DNA of 64,000 nt from the NCBI RefSeq assembly GCF_033568475.1, contig NC_133122.1, positions 72,873,442 through 72,937,441 of the forward strand. Direction: 5' to 3'. This document shows, one piece after another, positions 41,253 through 54,045 of the stretch; positions within the stretch are counted from its first letter, which is position 1, and each line of letters begins with the position of its first letter. Below the pieces are notes generated by a model, which saw only the letters and a program-made list of their open reading frames with translations, made no database searches and had not been told where the DNA came from. This DNA comes from Henckelia pumila (Eukaryota > Streptophyta > Magnoliopsida > Lamiales > Gesneriaceae). Both the position numbers and the translations under genes were made by a program.

Positions 41253-44200
41253 TCATCTTCGATCGGATGATGATCTGTGCATTGAGGAGTGGCGAGATGG
41301 TGGATGAGCTGCCGAAGTAGACCGAACTGATGCTTGAGCTTTGAACTGAGTTCGTAAGATATTCTGAGAAAGATTGGTTAAGTTAATTAGTTTCTTGGAG
41401 ATTCCCTGAGGACTGGTTTGAACTGATTTGTGGAAACCTTGGACAAAATTATTCAAGTTGTCAACTTTCATTTCCAGGGACTGATGAGACTGTTGCATTT
41501 GACTGGAATCCAGTAGTACTTTGTCTAATAGTGCAAGTTTTTCTTGAAGTTGATCAGTTCAGCACTCATGGACTATCTTAGAAAAGAAACATTGCTGGTG
41601 GTTTCTTGTTGATTTTCTTTGAGAGTAGTGACAATCTTGGACAAGTTATATACTGAAGTTTCCATTTGAGAAATCACCTGATACCAATCAACATCATAAG
41701 TTGATGTGGGAGATGGAGTTCCTTTACTGCTGGATGAAAAATGTTCCTTGATAAAGTATGTCTTCTGTCCCTTAGGAGGAGATGATGGTGTAGTTGAGAT
41801 CATCTCAATTTTTTATTTTCCTTTGCTCTGATGAGACGATAATTTAGGGACCGAATGAACGACCATTGCTAAATTTTGAGACACAGTCTCAATCTCAATA
41901 GTTTTATCATCAATAGATGAATCTTTGGTGATTTGTACATGTGTTGGTGATTCATGTATTGATTCATGTAGCTGGTCATTAGTGATAAGAGATGGTGTGA
42001 CTGATGGATCATCAGTTGGACTGGATGACTGAGGTACTTCTTCTCTAAGAGAATTTGATGGAGCAGGAATGTCATCAGTTAGAGATGGAATCTCCAAAGT
42101 TACTGAGATTTCCCTTGATTCTTTCAGAGCTAGTTCAGTAGGAGTTGGAGAAAGTAACTTATCTATTTGAGAAGTTTGTTGTTCTGTGGATTCAATATGA
42201 GAAAAAGTTAATGTCTCATTTTCATTGTCAATAGTTGGAGAAGGTGGTGCTTCCATAGTGATTGGTTGAGGTTCTTCAGGTTCTTCTTGAACAGTGAGTG
42301 AAGGAGCAACTGCTTCTATAGATGTGTCTGTTACGAAAGGAAGTTGTTGATTATCATCTTCAATATGAGAAATTACTTCATCAATTTTCATTAATTGCAG
42401 TTCAGGCAGTGTGGTTTCTGCGCCTAAAATGTGAAGTTGCTACTCAATAGTTGTATATGTTGTAAGCAACTGCCATTTCTTTTTGAAATTCTTCAAACAC
42501 TTGATCAATAGAATGTTTGGAAGATTCAGTAGTGGAGTGACCCTTTTTGATTTTCTTGTGTTTGGATCGAGACTTGGAATGATATTTTTGTTTCTTCCAA
42601 ACAAAGGGTTCTGGAATTTCCAAAGATTGATCAGTCTCCCAAAGCTTTACTTCCATTTGTATATTAATGAGATCAGTTTGAAGTTGAGTGAAAATGGATC
42701 GATCTTCACAAGAGGTTCTGGCACGTGGATCATAGTTTCTTTGAAAGTCATCAACAAATTCACTCAGTTTCTTGATCCTTAAAAGATCATAGAAGTATTT
42801 TCTCCTTGTCAAGGCTTCTTGGATGTTGGCAGTCTTGACTACCCTCAGCACAATTTTTTCAATTTTGAAAAATTTAGACAGCTCATTCTTTTTGGTAAGA
42901 ATTCTGGCCAATGTAGAGGTCCTTTATTTGAGCCATGTATCAAAAATTTCAGCAGTGCGCTTCTCAGCATATTCAAGTACCTCATCCATGGTCATGTCAA
43001 TTTGAAGTTGAATGGCATTGATGGCCTGCCAGGATTTGAGGAGGATGCAATTTGAGAACTTCATGTTGCTAAGTCCAGGCCTGAATGAGTGTATTCAAAA
43101 ATTTGTTTTGAAGATAAACCACCGATTGGTATAGCTGGAGGCAAAATTATGATCAGTGAGATAAATTGCAAATGAGCCTTATGAGTTTTAACAAATGTTT
43201 CCAAGTCTTCATTTGATGGAGTTTCTTTAGAAGGTTGGAGACTCTGAATTGGTTCAACCATCATGGGTTTTTTTTTCATTGAAATCAGTTTTGGCTTTTA
43301 GCTCTTCAACTGTTTCATCAAAGGAGTGTGTGTCTTCAGTTGAGGCGACATCCATCTGTTTAGGAATCACAGAGATGATCAGTTTAGATGGAGATGAGAT
43401 AGCCTTTGTCTGTGGAGTTCTTGTCCGCTTGGTTTGGGACTTCTTCACAACTTCTTCACCATCAGTTTCCTCACTGTCATATATAACAAGATTTCTCTTC
43501 TTTTTGGTTGGTTTCTTGACTGGTGTTTTTTTGTACTTTTGCAATGATTAAATCGGTCGATTCCCTGGAGCAAAATTTGGTCAGATATTCAACATTCAGG
43601 ACTCGAAGCTTGTGCATTTGAGAAGATGCTTGAAGAGTGACTCCTAGAGTTTCAAGGAGTTGACTGTCTTGCAGTATATATCCAGAGGATTTCTTCGTAG
43701 GAGTCATCATTTGAACAAAGATATTAAATAGAATGTTACTCCAGTTGATTTTCACACCTTTCATGATAGCAGTCATTACCTTGAACTTTCCAACAGTTAA
43801 TTTGGCGAAGGACCCTCCTTTTGGCAAAATGCTTTTAGCAACAATATCAGCTAGCATTTGATATTCAAGCTTCAAGTCTCTTTTGAATCTAGATAGAGAT
43901 ATCGGTTGGCTTGAGCCAGAAAATGTACTTTTCATTTCAGTGATATCAGCAGTTGATATAGCATTGAATTCAGTAGTACCTGAAGTAGATAGACTGAAAG
44001 TGTTGGCAAAGAATTCTTCGCTAATTTGGATAGTATGTCCTCCGAGAGAAAGTAAGAGTATGCCATCATCTTTGAGCGTATAGTTGTGATGTAACGATAC
44101 CAAGTCCGTTTGATAGATATTCAGATATTTGATATCCAAGAAGGATCGAAGCCCAGATTGTTCAAGAGCTGTGCAAATCTTGGTTATGCCTGATTTATCC

Positions 44201-44268
44201 ATCTCATGGAGAGATTCAAAGTCGACGGCGAGAGCATTGAGAATTTTAACTGCAGATGAAGTAGCCAT
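41253..44268 (-). pseudogene. Sirevirus downstream ORF (about 1,000 codons), decayed
   Basis: It starts at ATG 44268 with an intact stretch of 263 codons, then continues through frame changes and stops near 43540, 43260, 43060, 42900, 42440, 41810 and 41575 to 41253. The N-terminal 230 residues form a compact domain (motifs DGILLLSLGGHTIQISEEFF and VGKFKVMTAIMKGVKINWSN). Then come a Lys-rich linker, a helical part with PEPFVWKKQKYHSKSRSKHK, a long Ser/Thr/Pro/Glu-rich low-complexity region and a C-terminal coiled-coil stretch. It lies where sireviruses carry their env-like ORF, but I see no signal peptide or membrane segment. It resembles very abundant predicted proteins of Gesneriaceae (recollection only). 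Function unknown. Confidence 0.65.
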
Positions 44269-44543
44269 TGAAGTAGTTCCTGTGGATCAATAGAGAAATT
44301 AAAATGAAATTAGTATAGGCTTAGGGTTTACGGTAAACTGAAATGGTGTATAAAGTGTGACTTGGTCAATACGACAAGTGAGTGACGTGGCACACATAAA
44401 TGTTCGCATTTCAAAATGAATAGTACATTAAAGCGGGAGATAGTACACATATTTCCCTCTAAAAATACTACTAATTTCGACTATAAATAATGAGATACAA
44501 TATGATAACCAATTCCTTAATTTCAGTTGTGCAAAAAAAAAAA

Positions 44544-44978
44544 ATGAGTAACAACACTCCCTTGTTCGGTTTTGGTCAAAGTCCATATGTGTCATGTGAA
44601 GAATTCCGAGAGAGTTACTTTGAGGCTGAAAAGAAGAAGATATAGGAGAGGGTGTATGAAAAAGTGATGAAGGTTTGGTTGAAGATAGAAGAACTCCACA
44701 TGTATCATCATGCTCAGTTTTCTCCAAGGAAATTTGAAGATGCGAAGGAGATAGCTCAGAGAGAAATGTTCTACAAGATAACACTGGACACATTTGAACC
44801 CAGAGACATTTTTAAGGATGAAAATGTTCTCTATATGATGCTCAACAAAGAGTACATCACACTGGTTCGCCTTGCGTCAGATGAGATTATGCATCCTTCA
44901 GTTGCTCCTCTACGAGCATGGGTGATGAACTGGAGTTTTGAGATTTTTCTCAAGATGAGGGAAATTATGCGTGTGTGA
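44544..44978 (+). pseudogene. Antisense ORF inside the sirevirus (144 codons, one stop)
   Basis: The plus-strand frame runs from ATG 44544 to TGA 44976-44978, interrupted by one TAG at 44643-44645. The product is acidic/helical (motifs EELHMYHHAQFSP and LASDEIMHPSVAPLRAW) without a recognised domain. A TATA box (ctataaata, 44481-44489) lies about 60 bases upstream and a poly(A) signal aataaa (45004-45009) just downstream, so it has the parts of a small independent gene divergent from the minus-strand ORF starting at 44268. A real antisense gene is inferred, not shown. Confidence 0.5.
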
Positions 44979-45355
44979 TTGTTGCTCTTAATTTTCTATA
45001 ATCAATAAAAGAATGTTTTATAAAACTAGTTTCGTTTCATAAACTGTTTAACTAAACTATTTACTTACACTGTTTCAGTGTAACTGCTTAGATTATAAAG
45101 GGAAACTACAATACGTAATAATAAGCATGAATAACAAAGTTATCAGATAATTATTACATGCAATCAATTTTAAGAGATTTTTTGTCATAAACAGTGCCTT
45201 ATTTCGTGAAAGTATACGTAAGTGACTCTAAATATTCTCAATAAATTGAATAAAATAAATGTGAGAGACTCTTCGATGTCCGAACTTAAATAATATATAA
45301 AAAAAATAAAGGCATTCATTCTGTTATCGAATAATCAAGACAAGCATAAAAGGAT

Positions 45356-45662
45356 ATGGATAATTGGAGAATCGTCCATGAAAACTTCGTGGGAGAAAAG
45401 CTTGCTCGTCTTCGAGCAAAACTCGTGCGGATGCAATTCAGAGGGTTGGAATCCCATGGTCATGACGAGGTTCGATGTCTTGAGAAGTATAAACAAGTGC
45501 TCGGTATCAACAACTCTGCTTATGTCCTCGACCAGAGGGCATAAAGATGCTACTCCTGAAGAAGGAGTTGAGGGTGGTGACCCTTCTCCATGGCTTGGAG
45601 GAGCTGGAGGATGGTCCACTGGAGGAGCATCTGTTCCTCTGGAAACTAGCTGTGGAGTGTGA
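45356..45662 (+). other. Further antisense coding-like sequence in the sirevirus
   Basis: Two overlapping plus-strand frames, 45356-45544 (motif VGEKLARLRAKLVRMQFRGLE) and 45378-45662 (Gly/Pro-rich end), look like one sequence with a frame change near 45540. A poly(A)-like aataaa follows at 45693. They might be a second exon or cistron of the antisense unit at 44544. No domain is recognised and chance cannot be excluded. Confidence 0.3.
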
Positions 45663-45980
45663 AATAGAAATTGTAAAAGGCGTTTATAATTAATAAAATA
45701 TGCTTCTTTTGTTTTATATTGTGTTGTATGATATCTGTGATGCGTCTTAGAGGTAAACTGCAAAAGGATAAACAAAATAAGATAACAATATTCCCCCTTA
45801 ATATATGCTTAAACTGAATTTAAATAGATAAAGAATGTTTAAATCAACGTGGATATATATAATGAAATATCTCGGATGAAATAATAAAAAAAAATTCAGT
45901 TTAATGGTTTGAGAAAAATTAAGTTTAGGTCAAGCTAAACTGTTAGAAAATTTGCAAAGTATAAACTATTCGATGTAAAT

Positions 45981-47143
45981 TTAAGTCAATTCAATGAGCC
46001 CTAAAATATTTCGAAAGTAAGAAAACTTAGACTCTGGGAGAGGTTTGGTGAAGATGTCAGCAGTTTGTTGCTCCGTTGATATATGCTCCAGTCGAATATT
46101 CTTCTTGAGTGCATGATCACGGATAAAATGATGTCTAACTTCGATATGCTTTGTTCTTGAATGAAGAATGGGGTTGTAAGTGATTGCAATTGTACTGGTG
46201 TTATCATAGAATATTGGTGAATCTTGTTCTTCAATTCCGTAATCCCTCAACTGTTTTTGAATCGAGAGCAGTTGAGCACAGCAACTGCCTGCAGCTAGGT
46301 CTCAGCTTTAGTTGTAGAAGTAGCGATGGATGTTTGTTTCTTGCTAAACCATGAGATCAGTCTATCCCCAAGGAATTGACATGATCCACTTGTACTTTTT
46401 CTACCCAGCTTACATCCAGCATAGTCAGCATCTGAGTATCCAACTAGATTGAAGGAGTTATGCTTAGCATACCATAGACCAACATTCTGAGTTCCTTTAA
46501 GATACTTTAGTATCCTCTTGGCAGTTATGAAGTGGGACTGCTTTGTATTAGACTGAAATCTAACACATAGGCAAACTGCAAACACAATGTCAGGTCTACT
46601 AGCTGTTAAATACAGTAGAGATCCAATAAGTCCTCGATACATCATTGCATCGACTGGTATTTCCCGTTCGTCTTTGTCAAGTTTAATAAATGCACCCATG
46701 GGAGTAGTTGCAACTGTGCAGTTTTCCATTCCAAACTTTTTGATTAGTTCTTTGGTGTACTTAGTTTGGCTTATGAATGTCCCATTTTCCATTTGTCGAA
46801 CTTGCAACCCAAGAAAGAAATTCAGTTCACCCATCATGCTCATCTTGAATTTTTCCTGCATTAGCTTAGAAAATCTTGTGCACAGTTTGGGGTTAGTTGA
46901 CCCAAATATAATATCATCAACATATATTTGAACTAATAATGTGTGATCACCTTTTGTGAATTTAAATAAAGTCTTATCAACTGTGCCTATTGTAAACTCA
47001 TGTTCAAGAAGAAATTTGGTTAATGTGTCATACCAAGCTCTAGGAGCCTGTTTCAGTCCATATAGAGCTTTGTTTAGATGGTATACATGGTCTGAAAATT
47101 GATGATTTGTGAATCCTGGTGGTTGTTCAACAAATACCTCCAC
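45981..47143 (-). pseudogene. Sirevirus RT-RNase H, 5' end removed by insertion
   Basis: The frame 46295-47143 begins within the copia RT (EVFVEQPPGF) and contains LKQAPRAWY, the catalytic YVDDIIFGSTN (about 46903-46935) and RNase H (YSDADYAGCKLGRKSTSG). A stop and frame change near 46290 leads to the last RNase H part (45981-46250; SRTKHIEVRHHFIRD, FTKPLPE). The upstream RT, integrase and gag were displaced by the gypsy element at 47150. Not functional. Confidence 0.85.
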
Positions 47144-47149
47144 TTGAAG

Positions 47150-49111
47150 TGTGAGACCCCGTTTCTAATCTTCTATTCTCGAATAATTAACAAAATCAAG
47201 CACGAAGAGCCGCGGAAAAACTAATCAATTTTTTTTTTTAAACAAAGCCTCGCGCCCGCGCGAGAACATCACCTCACCCGCGTGCAGGCTACGCGGGCAG
47301 AGGGCTCGCGAAAGGCTCGTACCCGCGCGAGAGAACGTCTCGCGCGCGCGCGGGCCAACATTCCCGAGCCCTCCAGGAAACCTCGCGCGCGCGCGAGGTC
47401 ATGCCTCGCCCGCGCGCAGGCTAAACGGGCAGAGAGGGAGAGAGAGCCTGGAAAAAAATCAATCAAATGCAATTCTAAATAATTCTAAACTCATACACAC
47501 ATACATATCAGTATTTAGAACATGCCATAATCTAAGTTCTGCCCAAAATACAAAACTAAGTAAAGTTCGATAATAGAGTTCAAATGACTCAACAAACCTA
47601 ATACAGGTTCAACAAACTCGACCCTACAATGCGGTGTCTCACTTCTATCATCTCACCCCGAGCTAACCCAAACGAATTGGTCCAGCTCCTGATCCTCCTG
47701 TTGCCAAGTACACATACCAACAAAATCAACAGCCGGATAAACTGGTTAGAAATATAATTTCTAAGTAAAAGAGACAGACATACAAATCAAATAACCATCT
47801 CATATCGAAATGTAACAATCATCAAAACTCAAAAGAGAGTGAATGTATGCATGACTTCAAAACTCGGGACTATCAAGTCAGATAATCGAAATATCAATCG
47901 GTACTTGGTTGGGATCCCAGGGTCAAGTCGCTACAACAACACACCTACACACCCATTCGGGGTGGATGTCGCACGACTCAACCCCTAGACTTCAGAGCAA
48001 CTATAAGAAGTATTCTAGTACTTGAAAAAACTCAAAATCCAAGACCACTTCAATATAGCTCCCTAAATCGTCTAACTTCAAAACAAATCGAATATTCGGC
48101 TCAATATGAATGCAAGTGTAAATAAAATAATCAGTCAAGTTCACACAAGCAAATAACATGCAGTATGTGATTATTGGGGCTCGAGAATCAATCGAACTTG
48201 AGTATTCAACCCCATTCAATTCAATGTCATCTTTTACCTTTAAAATTCGTCGAGGATTCCAATCTGAAAATAACAACGAATTCAAATAAATAATCAATCG
48301 AATCAAAACAAATCGAAACAAAGAAACTCAATCAATATACCGTCTTCAATTCTCAATTCGATTCAACTCCCAAGTTTGATCCAAACCCGAAACTCCAATC
48401 CAAATCTAAAAATAAAGAATATACGGATTCGATGTCAATCTACCAATTCAATCAAACTCGGAAATCAAACCGAAATAAACAACCGATAATCCAAACTCGA
48501 TTTCGACGGCATAATGGCTATAAACGGTCAAACCAAAAATCTCCAACATCATCAAACAACTCATATCATCTTCTAAACCAACAAAACAATCAAAATCCAA
48601 CCTAAATCCAACAACCCATTTTTGAAATATGCCTCAAAATTCATATAAAATCCAAACTTCGTTCTTTTTTCCGAACCGACTTTGAATACACGATCTATGC
48701 TAGCTCAAGAACAACATACTCGAATATTATCAAATTCTGAAAACCCAACAAAAATCAAAGTTCGAGGATCGTAGCAAAACTTACGTCAAAACGAAGCCCT
48801 CGTTGCGGTGATCGTGAATCTCAACTCGGAACTAAAATCTAACAGTCGGATCGTGCGAATCGGACGGAAGAAAAGCTTGAAAAGCTTCCATGTCTTTCTC
48901 GCTACAGTACATACGAATGGAGAGGGAAGGGGAGGGAGAATGATTGGCCAACTTGCCTTATAATACATATAAATTCCAAATTTTGCATTTTAGTCCCTCA
49001 ACTCTTCAAAGTTTGAAAAATGACCCCTGCAAAATATCAAAAAGGCCCTCAAATACTGAAAACTCTGATTATCTCAATTAAACTCAATTATAATAAAATC
49101 GGGGCATTACA
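47150..49111 (-). repeat. Tekay-type 3' LTR
   Basis: 1,962 bp; plus-strand ends tgtgagacccc...ggggcattaca. It includes a GC-rich segment at 47245-47450 made of palindromes such as cctcgcgcgcgcgcgagg, which produces spurious Arg/Ala-rich frames on both strands. It is a homologue of the solo LTR at 507-2574 but well diverged from it. Beyond the palindromes there is no gene. Confidence 0.88.
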
Positions 49112-49127
49112 ATTCTCCCTCTCTAAG
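49112..49127 (-). promoter_or_regulatory. Polypurine tract of the Tekay-type element
   Basis: The minus strand 'cttagagagggagaat' lies directly upstream of the 3' LTR start. It primes plus-strand synthesis. Confidence 0.75.
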
Positions 49128-49200
49128 ATTCGATTTCGTCCTCGAAATCTGAAAGATAACAGATTGAACAAGAAAGAATCATACTGAAGACGAACTCACT

Positions 49201-52200
49201 TCAATCGAACAACTCTGGAAATCGCTGCCTCGTATCGGATTCGGTCTCCCAAGTTGCTTTTTCAACTCCGTGACGACTCCACTGAATCTTCACCAATGGA
49301 ATCGACTTATTTCTGAGCTGCTTCTCTTTTCTGTCAAGAATCTGAATCGGTCTCTCGAAATAGCTCAGAGTCTCATCGAGTTTGGCCTCGTCTGGCTGAA
49401 GAACGTGGGACGGATCCGGATGATATTTTCGCAACATCGAAACGTGAAACACATCGTGGATGCCTGAAAGAGACGGAGGAAGAGCAATCCTATAGGCAAG
49501 ATCGCCTATCTTCTCCAGAATTTTATACGGATCAATGAATCTCGGCGACAACTTTCCTCTTTTCCCGAATATGATAGTACCTCGAAAAGAAGAAATCTTC
49601 AGAAATACACGATCTCCCTGATCAAAACACAGTGGTCTGCGTCTGACATTTGCATACTTGGCCTATCGGTCTTGGGCTATCTTCATTCTAATTCGAATCA
49701 ACTTCACCTGCTCTGCCATGTCGTGAATCATATCTGGACCCAACTCAGGTGATTCTGAAATCTCATCCCAAAATAACGGAGATCTGCACTTTTTACCGTA
49801 CAAAGCTTCGAAAGGTGCCATTCCAATACTCGCTTGGAAGCTGTTATTGTACGAAAACTCCACTAAAGGCAGAGAATCCTGCCAACCTGAGCCAAAATCA
49901 AGCACTACTACTCGAAGCATATCCTCCAAAGTCTGGATCGTATGCTCGGACTGACCATCAGTCTGAGGGTGATACGCCGTGCTCAAGTGCAAATGAGTAC
50001 CCAATGCCTCCTGTAAACTGTGCCAAAAGTGAGAAGTGAATCTCGGATCTCTGTCTGATACTATCGACTTCGGCATGCCGTGCAGTCTCACAACCTCTCT
50101 GACATAAAATTCGGTCATTTGATCGTGACGGTTTGTCATCCTGTATTGAATGAAACAAGAAGATTTCGTCAACCGGTCAATCACAACCCAAATCACATCA
50201 CAACCTCTGACTGAACACGGTAGCTTCGTGACAAAATCCATAGAGATGTGATCCCATTTCCATTCCGAAACTGGCAAACTGTGCAACAATCCACCTGGTT
50301 TCTTCCTCTCGGCTTTCACCTGTTGACAATTCAGACAACGGGACACAAACCTCATGACATCTCCCTTCAACTGTTTCTACCAGAACTGAGTCTTCAAGTC
50401 ATTTTACATCTTCCGACCTCCGGGATGTACATTGAACCGACTGCAATGCGCCTCTCGAAGAATATGCTGTCTCAATTCAAAAACATCGGGCACAACAATA
50501 CGGTTATTTATGAATAGGACATCATCTCTGACCTGAAACTCTGAATGGTGACCTGATCTAACCTTCTCTATCGAACTCTGACTACTCGGATCAGATCTCT
50601 ATGCCTCTCTGATCAACTGAAACAACTCTGGCTCGGCTTGAATTGCAAAAACTCTGATGGATCTCCTACCGGTCTCAAACTCCAAACCAGAAGTACAACA
50701 GTCTTCAATCATCTGAGAGACACCAATCGTAGTAAGAGATAAGGAACAAAGCTTCCGACTAAGAGCGTTTGCAACTGCATTCGACTTTCCAGGATAATAC
50801 TTGATCTCACAGTCGAAGTCCTTGAGCAAATCCATCCATCTCTCTGTCTCATGTTCAGCTCGGACTGGGAAAACAAGTATTTCAGGCTCTTGTGGTCAGA
50901 AAATATCTCAAACGACTCACCATAAAGATAATGGCGCCAGGTCTTCAAAGCAAAAACGATCGCAACAAGCTCAAGATCATTGATCGGATAACGAGTTTTG
51001 TGCAGCTTTAGCTGCCTCGAAGCATAAGCTATGACGTGCTTCCTCTGCATAAGAATGCATCCAAGACCATGATGAGAAGCATCACAGTACACGAAAAAAC
51101 CTCCCGTACCTAATGGAATAGACAAGATCGGAGCGCTGGCCAATCTCTTCTTCAGCTCAATGAAACTGGCCTCGCACTCCTTGGACCAAACAACGGTTCA
51201 TTCTTCTGGGTCAACTGAGTAATCGGCTTTGCAATAGAATAGAAACCATCGATAAATCGGCGATAATACCCCGCTAAACCCATAAAGCTTCGGATTTTTG
51301 GCACTGATGTTGGTCTCGGCCAATTCATAACTGCCTCGATCTTACTGGGGTCCACAAAAATTCCATCTTCTGATACAATGTGGCCTAGAAAAACAACTCG
51401 GTCCAACCAAAACTCGCACTTCGATAGCTTAGCATACAACTGTTCTGCTCGCAAAATCTGCAATACAATCCTCAGATGTTCTGCATGATCTGAACGGTTC
51501 TTCGAATAGATCAGAATGTCATCAATGAAGATAATAACGAACTCATCTAAATACCGCTGAAAGACACAATTCATCAGATCCATAAAAACTGCTGGAGCAT
51601 TGGTCAAACAAAATGGCATGAGTATAAACTTGAAATACCCATATCTGGTTCTGAAAGCTGTCTTAGGCACATCCTCGTCACAAACTCTCAGCTGATGATA
51701 CTCTGATCTCAAATCTATCTTCGAATACACCGAAGAACCTTGCAGTTGATCGAAAAGATCGTCGATCCTAGGTAGAGGATACTTGTTCTTGACCGTCGCT
51801 TGATTCAACTGGCGGTAGTCGATGCAGAGTCGCATAGAACCGTCTTTCTTCCTCACAAAGAGCACTGGAGCACCCCAAGGCGATACGCTAGGTCGGATGT
51901 ATCCCGTGCAAGTTCGATGTTGAATTCGATCTCTCGGATAGGCGGCAAACCAGGAATCTCGTCTGGAAATACATCAAAAAACTCGCTAACCACCGGTATC
52001 TCAGTCAATTCAGAACTAGACCTCTGAACATCTACTGCATAAATCAAGAATCCTTCTGCCCCTCTCTGAAGCAAATGAGACATGGATAACATAGAGATCA
52101 AAGGAATCCTGGATCGAGAACCCTTACCGAAAAACTTCCAATCATCTGCCATCTCAGGTCTGAAACGAACCACTTTTTGAAAGCAATCTACTGTCGCCCT

Positions 52201-53623
52201 ATACTTGGTCAGAGCATCAATCCTGACAATACAGTCAAAATCAGATAATCCAAGTACAATGCAGTCAATCTCAATCGAATTCCTTTCGGATTCTAATACA
52301 CAGTTACGGACCAATCTCACCGACACAATCTCCCCACCTAAAGGTGAAGTGATAAAAACGACATCAGATAATGGCTCAGCAAATAAATCATGCATCACGA
52401 AAAATCTTTCAGAAATAAAACAGTGAGAAGCACCCGTATCAATCAAAACAAATGCAGCATAACCAAAGATCGAACAGTTACCTCCTATCACGTCATTCGG
52501 AGCTGCATTGGCCTGATCCTCTGTCAGGGAAAACACCTTCTCCTGTTGTCGAGGAGGTTGGTTCTGATTCTGATTACCTCCCTGACGAGATTGTTGCGGG
52601 GGCTGAAAAGTATGAACTGCAGAAGCTGATCTCTCGGGCTGAGCTGGCGGTCGAGAAGAACTGCCGCTCTGAGCTCTATCGGATCCTTGCTGAGGACAGA
52701 CTCTAGCAAAGTGACCCGGCTGCTGGCAGATGTTGCAACTACCAAAACGGCTCGACACTGCTCACTTGGGTGACGTCCTCCACACTTACTGCACGATGCT
52801 CCTGAAAACCCAGAATTCTGCCCGAAACTGAACTGTCTAGACCCACCGGAGTTCGATGAACTGCTCCCAGACTTCTTGAATTGCTTCCCCTTCGGTCTAT
52901 ACTGATCTCGCCTGATTTTGCCACTGTTGCCTCCTTCAACCCTCTGAGACTGATTCGACTGCTGAGAAGGTTGGTAGTGATACTGGGACTGCTGAGGCTG
53001 AAACTGAATAGGCTGATTCTGAAAATATCTCTGCTGCTGCTGAGGAGCTATCTGATTTCCTCGCTGCATCAAAATTCCATCTTCAGCTCCCTTTGCCTGA
53101 TCCATGGCATCTGCGAAGTTATTGGGTCTCCCGGTATTGACCAAGGTAAAGATCTCAGTATTCAAGTCGTTGATGAAGTGATCGGCTTTGGCTTCCTCGT
53201 GATCTGCGATGTGAGGTGCAAACCTCAAAAGACTATCAAAATTGCTCACATACTCCTCGATATTCAAGTTCCCTTGCTTAAATTCGCAAATTCGGCACCC
53301 TTTTCCTTACTATACGAGACAGGAAAAAACCGCTTGTAGAACTCAGTCTTGAATAAACTCCAAGTGACAACGGTGCCTCGATTCTCATTTGCCCTCTTGG
53401 TCGTGGTCCACCAATTCTTGGCAACACCCTGAAGCTGGTGAATGACTAACCTGATTTTGCGGTCATCGGCATAGTCGAGAGAATCAAAGAGCTGATCAAT
53501 GTCATCTAGCCAACTTTCACAGTCAACGGAGTTCTCGGTACCAGTCAAGGTAGGCGGTCGGAAAGATCGAAATCTCTTCAATAGAGTCTCCATCGGGGTC
53601 GTGGTTGCATCAAACTGATCCAC
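49201..53623 (-). pseudogene. Tekay-type gag-pol polyprotein, frameshifted
   Basis: Order on the minus strand: gag from ATG 53623 (WLDDIDQLFDSL...), frame change at about 53265, Gln-rich linker, knuckles CSKCGGRHPSEQC and CNICQQPGHFARVC (52790-52700, frame change between them), protease LIDTGASHCF (about 52425), RT (from 51865; FIDDILIYS about 51500-51530), RNase H ([10 protein letters not shown], about 51080), integrase (50370-49663; zinc residues CLNCQQ, then ISMDFV, VIDRLTKS and AYHPQTDGQSE) and a C-terminal chromodomain (VKIQWSRHGVEKATWETE, about 49240). At least five frame changes or stops (near 53265, 52750, 51860, 51150, 50600) prevent a full product. Catalytic motifs are otherwise conserved. 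Confidence 0.85.
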
Positions 53624-54028
53624 TCGGAGGAGTTATTACTGGCGGCGGATTCTCAGTAGAAGGAGGAGTCAAAGGTGGTGGATTCCTTCTCAAAGATCGT
53701 CGAGGTGTCATTGATATCAAAGGGTTAGGACACAATATCTCAAACTCAATCTCAATCTCAAAATCTCGGTGTCCAAACTCTGCTCTGAGTACTCATAAAT
53801 CTCAATGATATACAAGAACAGATAATAGCACAAGGCAGATAAATATCACATAATTCATTCTTTATAAATTAAATCACAACTCATGTAATTCAATTAATTT
53901 ACGAATCAATAAAGCATGCTCGCACGTATTTAAAATAATCATTTAAATAAATCAATCACATGCGAGAATTCAATTCATGCGGACTCGATCTACCCCGCTC
54001 ACTCTAGTTCAAATCCAAGAATCTTATC
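53624..54028 (-). other. 5' leader of the Tekay-type element
   Basis: Untranslated leader between primer site and gag ATG, with short tandem words (caatctcaatctcaa) near 53745-53765. No separate gene. Confidence 0.6.
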
Positions 54029-54040
54029 TCTCTGATACCA
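54029..54040 (-). promoter_or_regulatory. Primer-binding site of the Tekay-type element
   Basis: The minus strand tggtatcagaga follows the 5' LTR end (tctcaca) after five bases. Complementary to initiator tRNA-Met. Confidence 0.8.
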
Positions 54041-54045
54041 CTTAA

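Larger units (their letters stand above)
40034..47149 (-). mobile_element. Sirevirus (copia) 3' half: RT-RNase H, downstream ORF, 3' LTR
   Basis: Read on the minus strand: copia RT and RNase H (47143 to 45981), about 1.7 kb containing antisense frames, a long decayed ORF (44268 to 41253), duplicated polypurine tracts (41184 to 41055) and the 3' LTR (41054 to 40034). A large ORF after pol and multiple G-rich purine tracts before the LTR are hallmarks of the Sirevirus lineage. The 5' half (LTR, gag, protease, integrase, RT start) was separated by the Tekay-type insertion at 47150 and lies beyond the window. This is the outermost, hence oldest, layer of the right-hand nest. Confidence 0.8.

Noticed and set aside
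47269..47482. Arg/Ala-rich ORFs on both strands
   Set aside because: They arise from the palindromic cgcgcg block of the LTR, which is open in several frames by composition. The same holds at 54137-54361.
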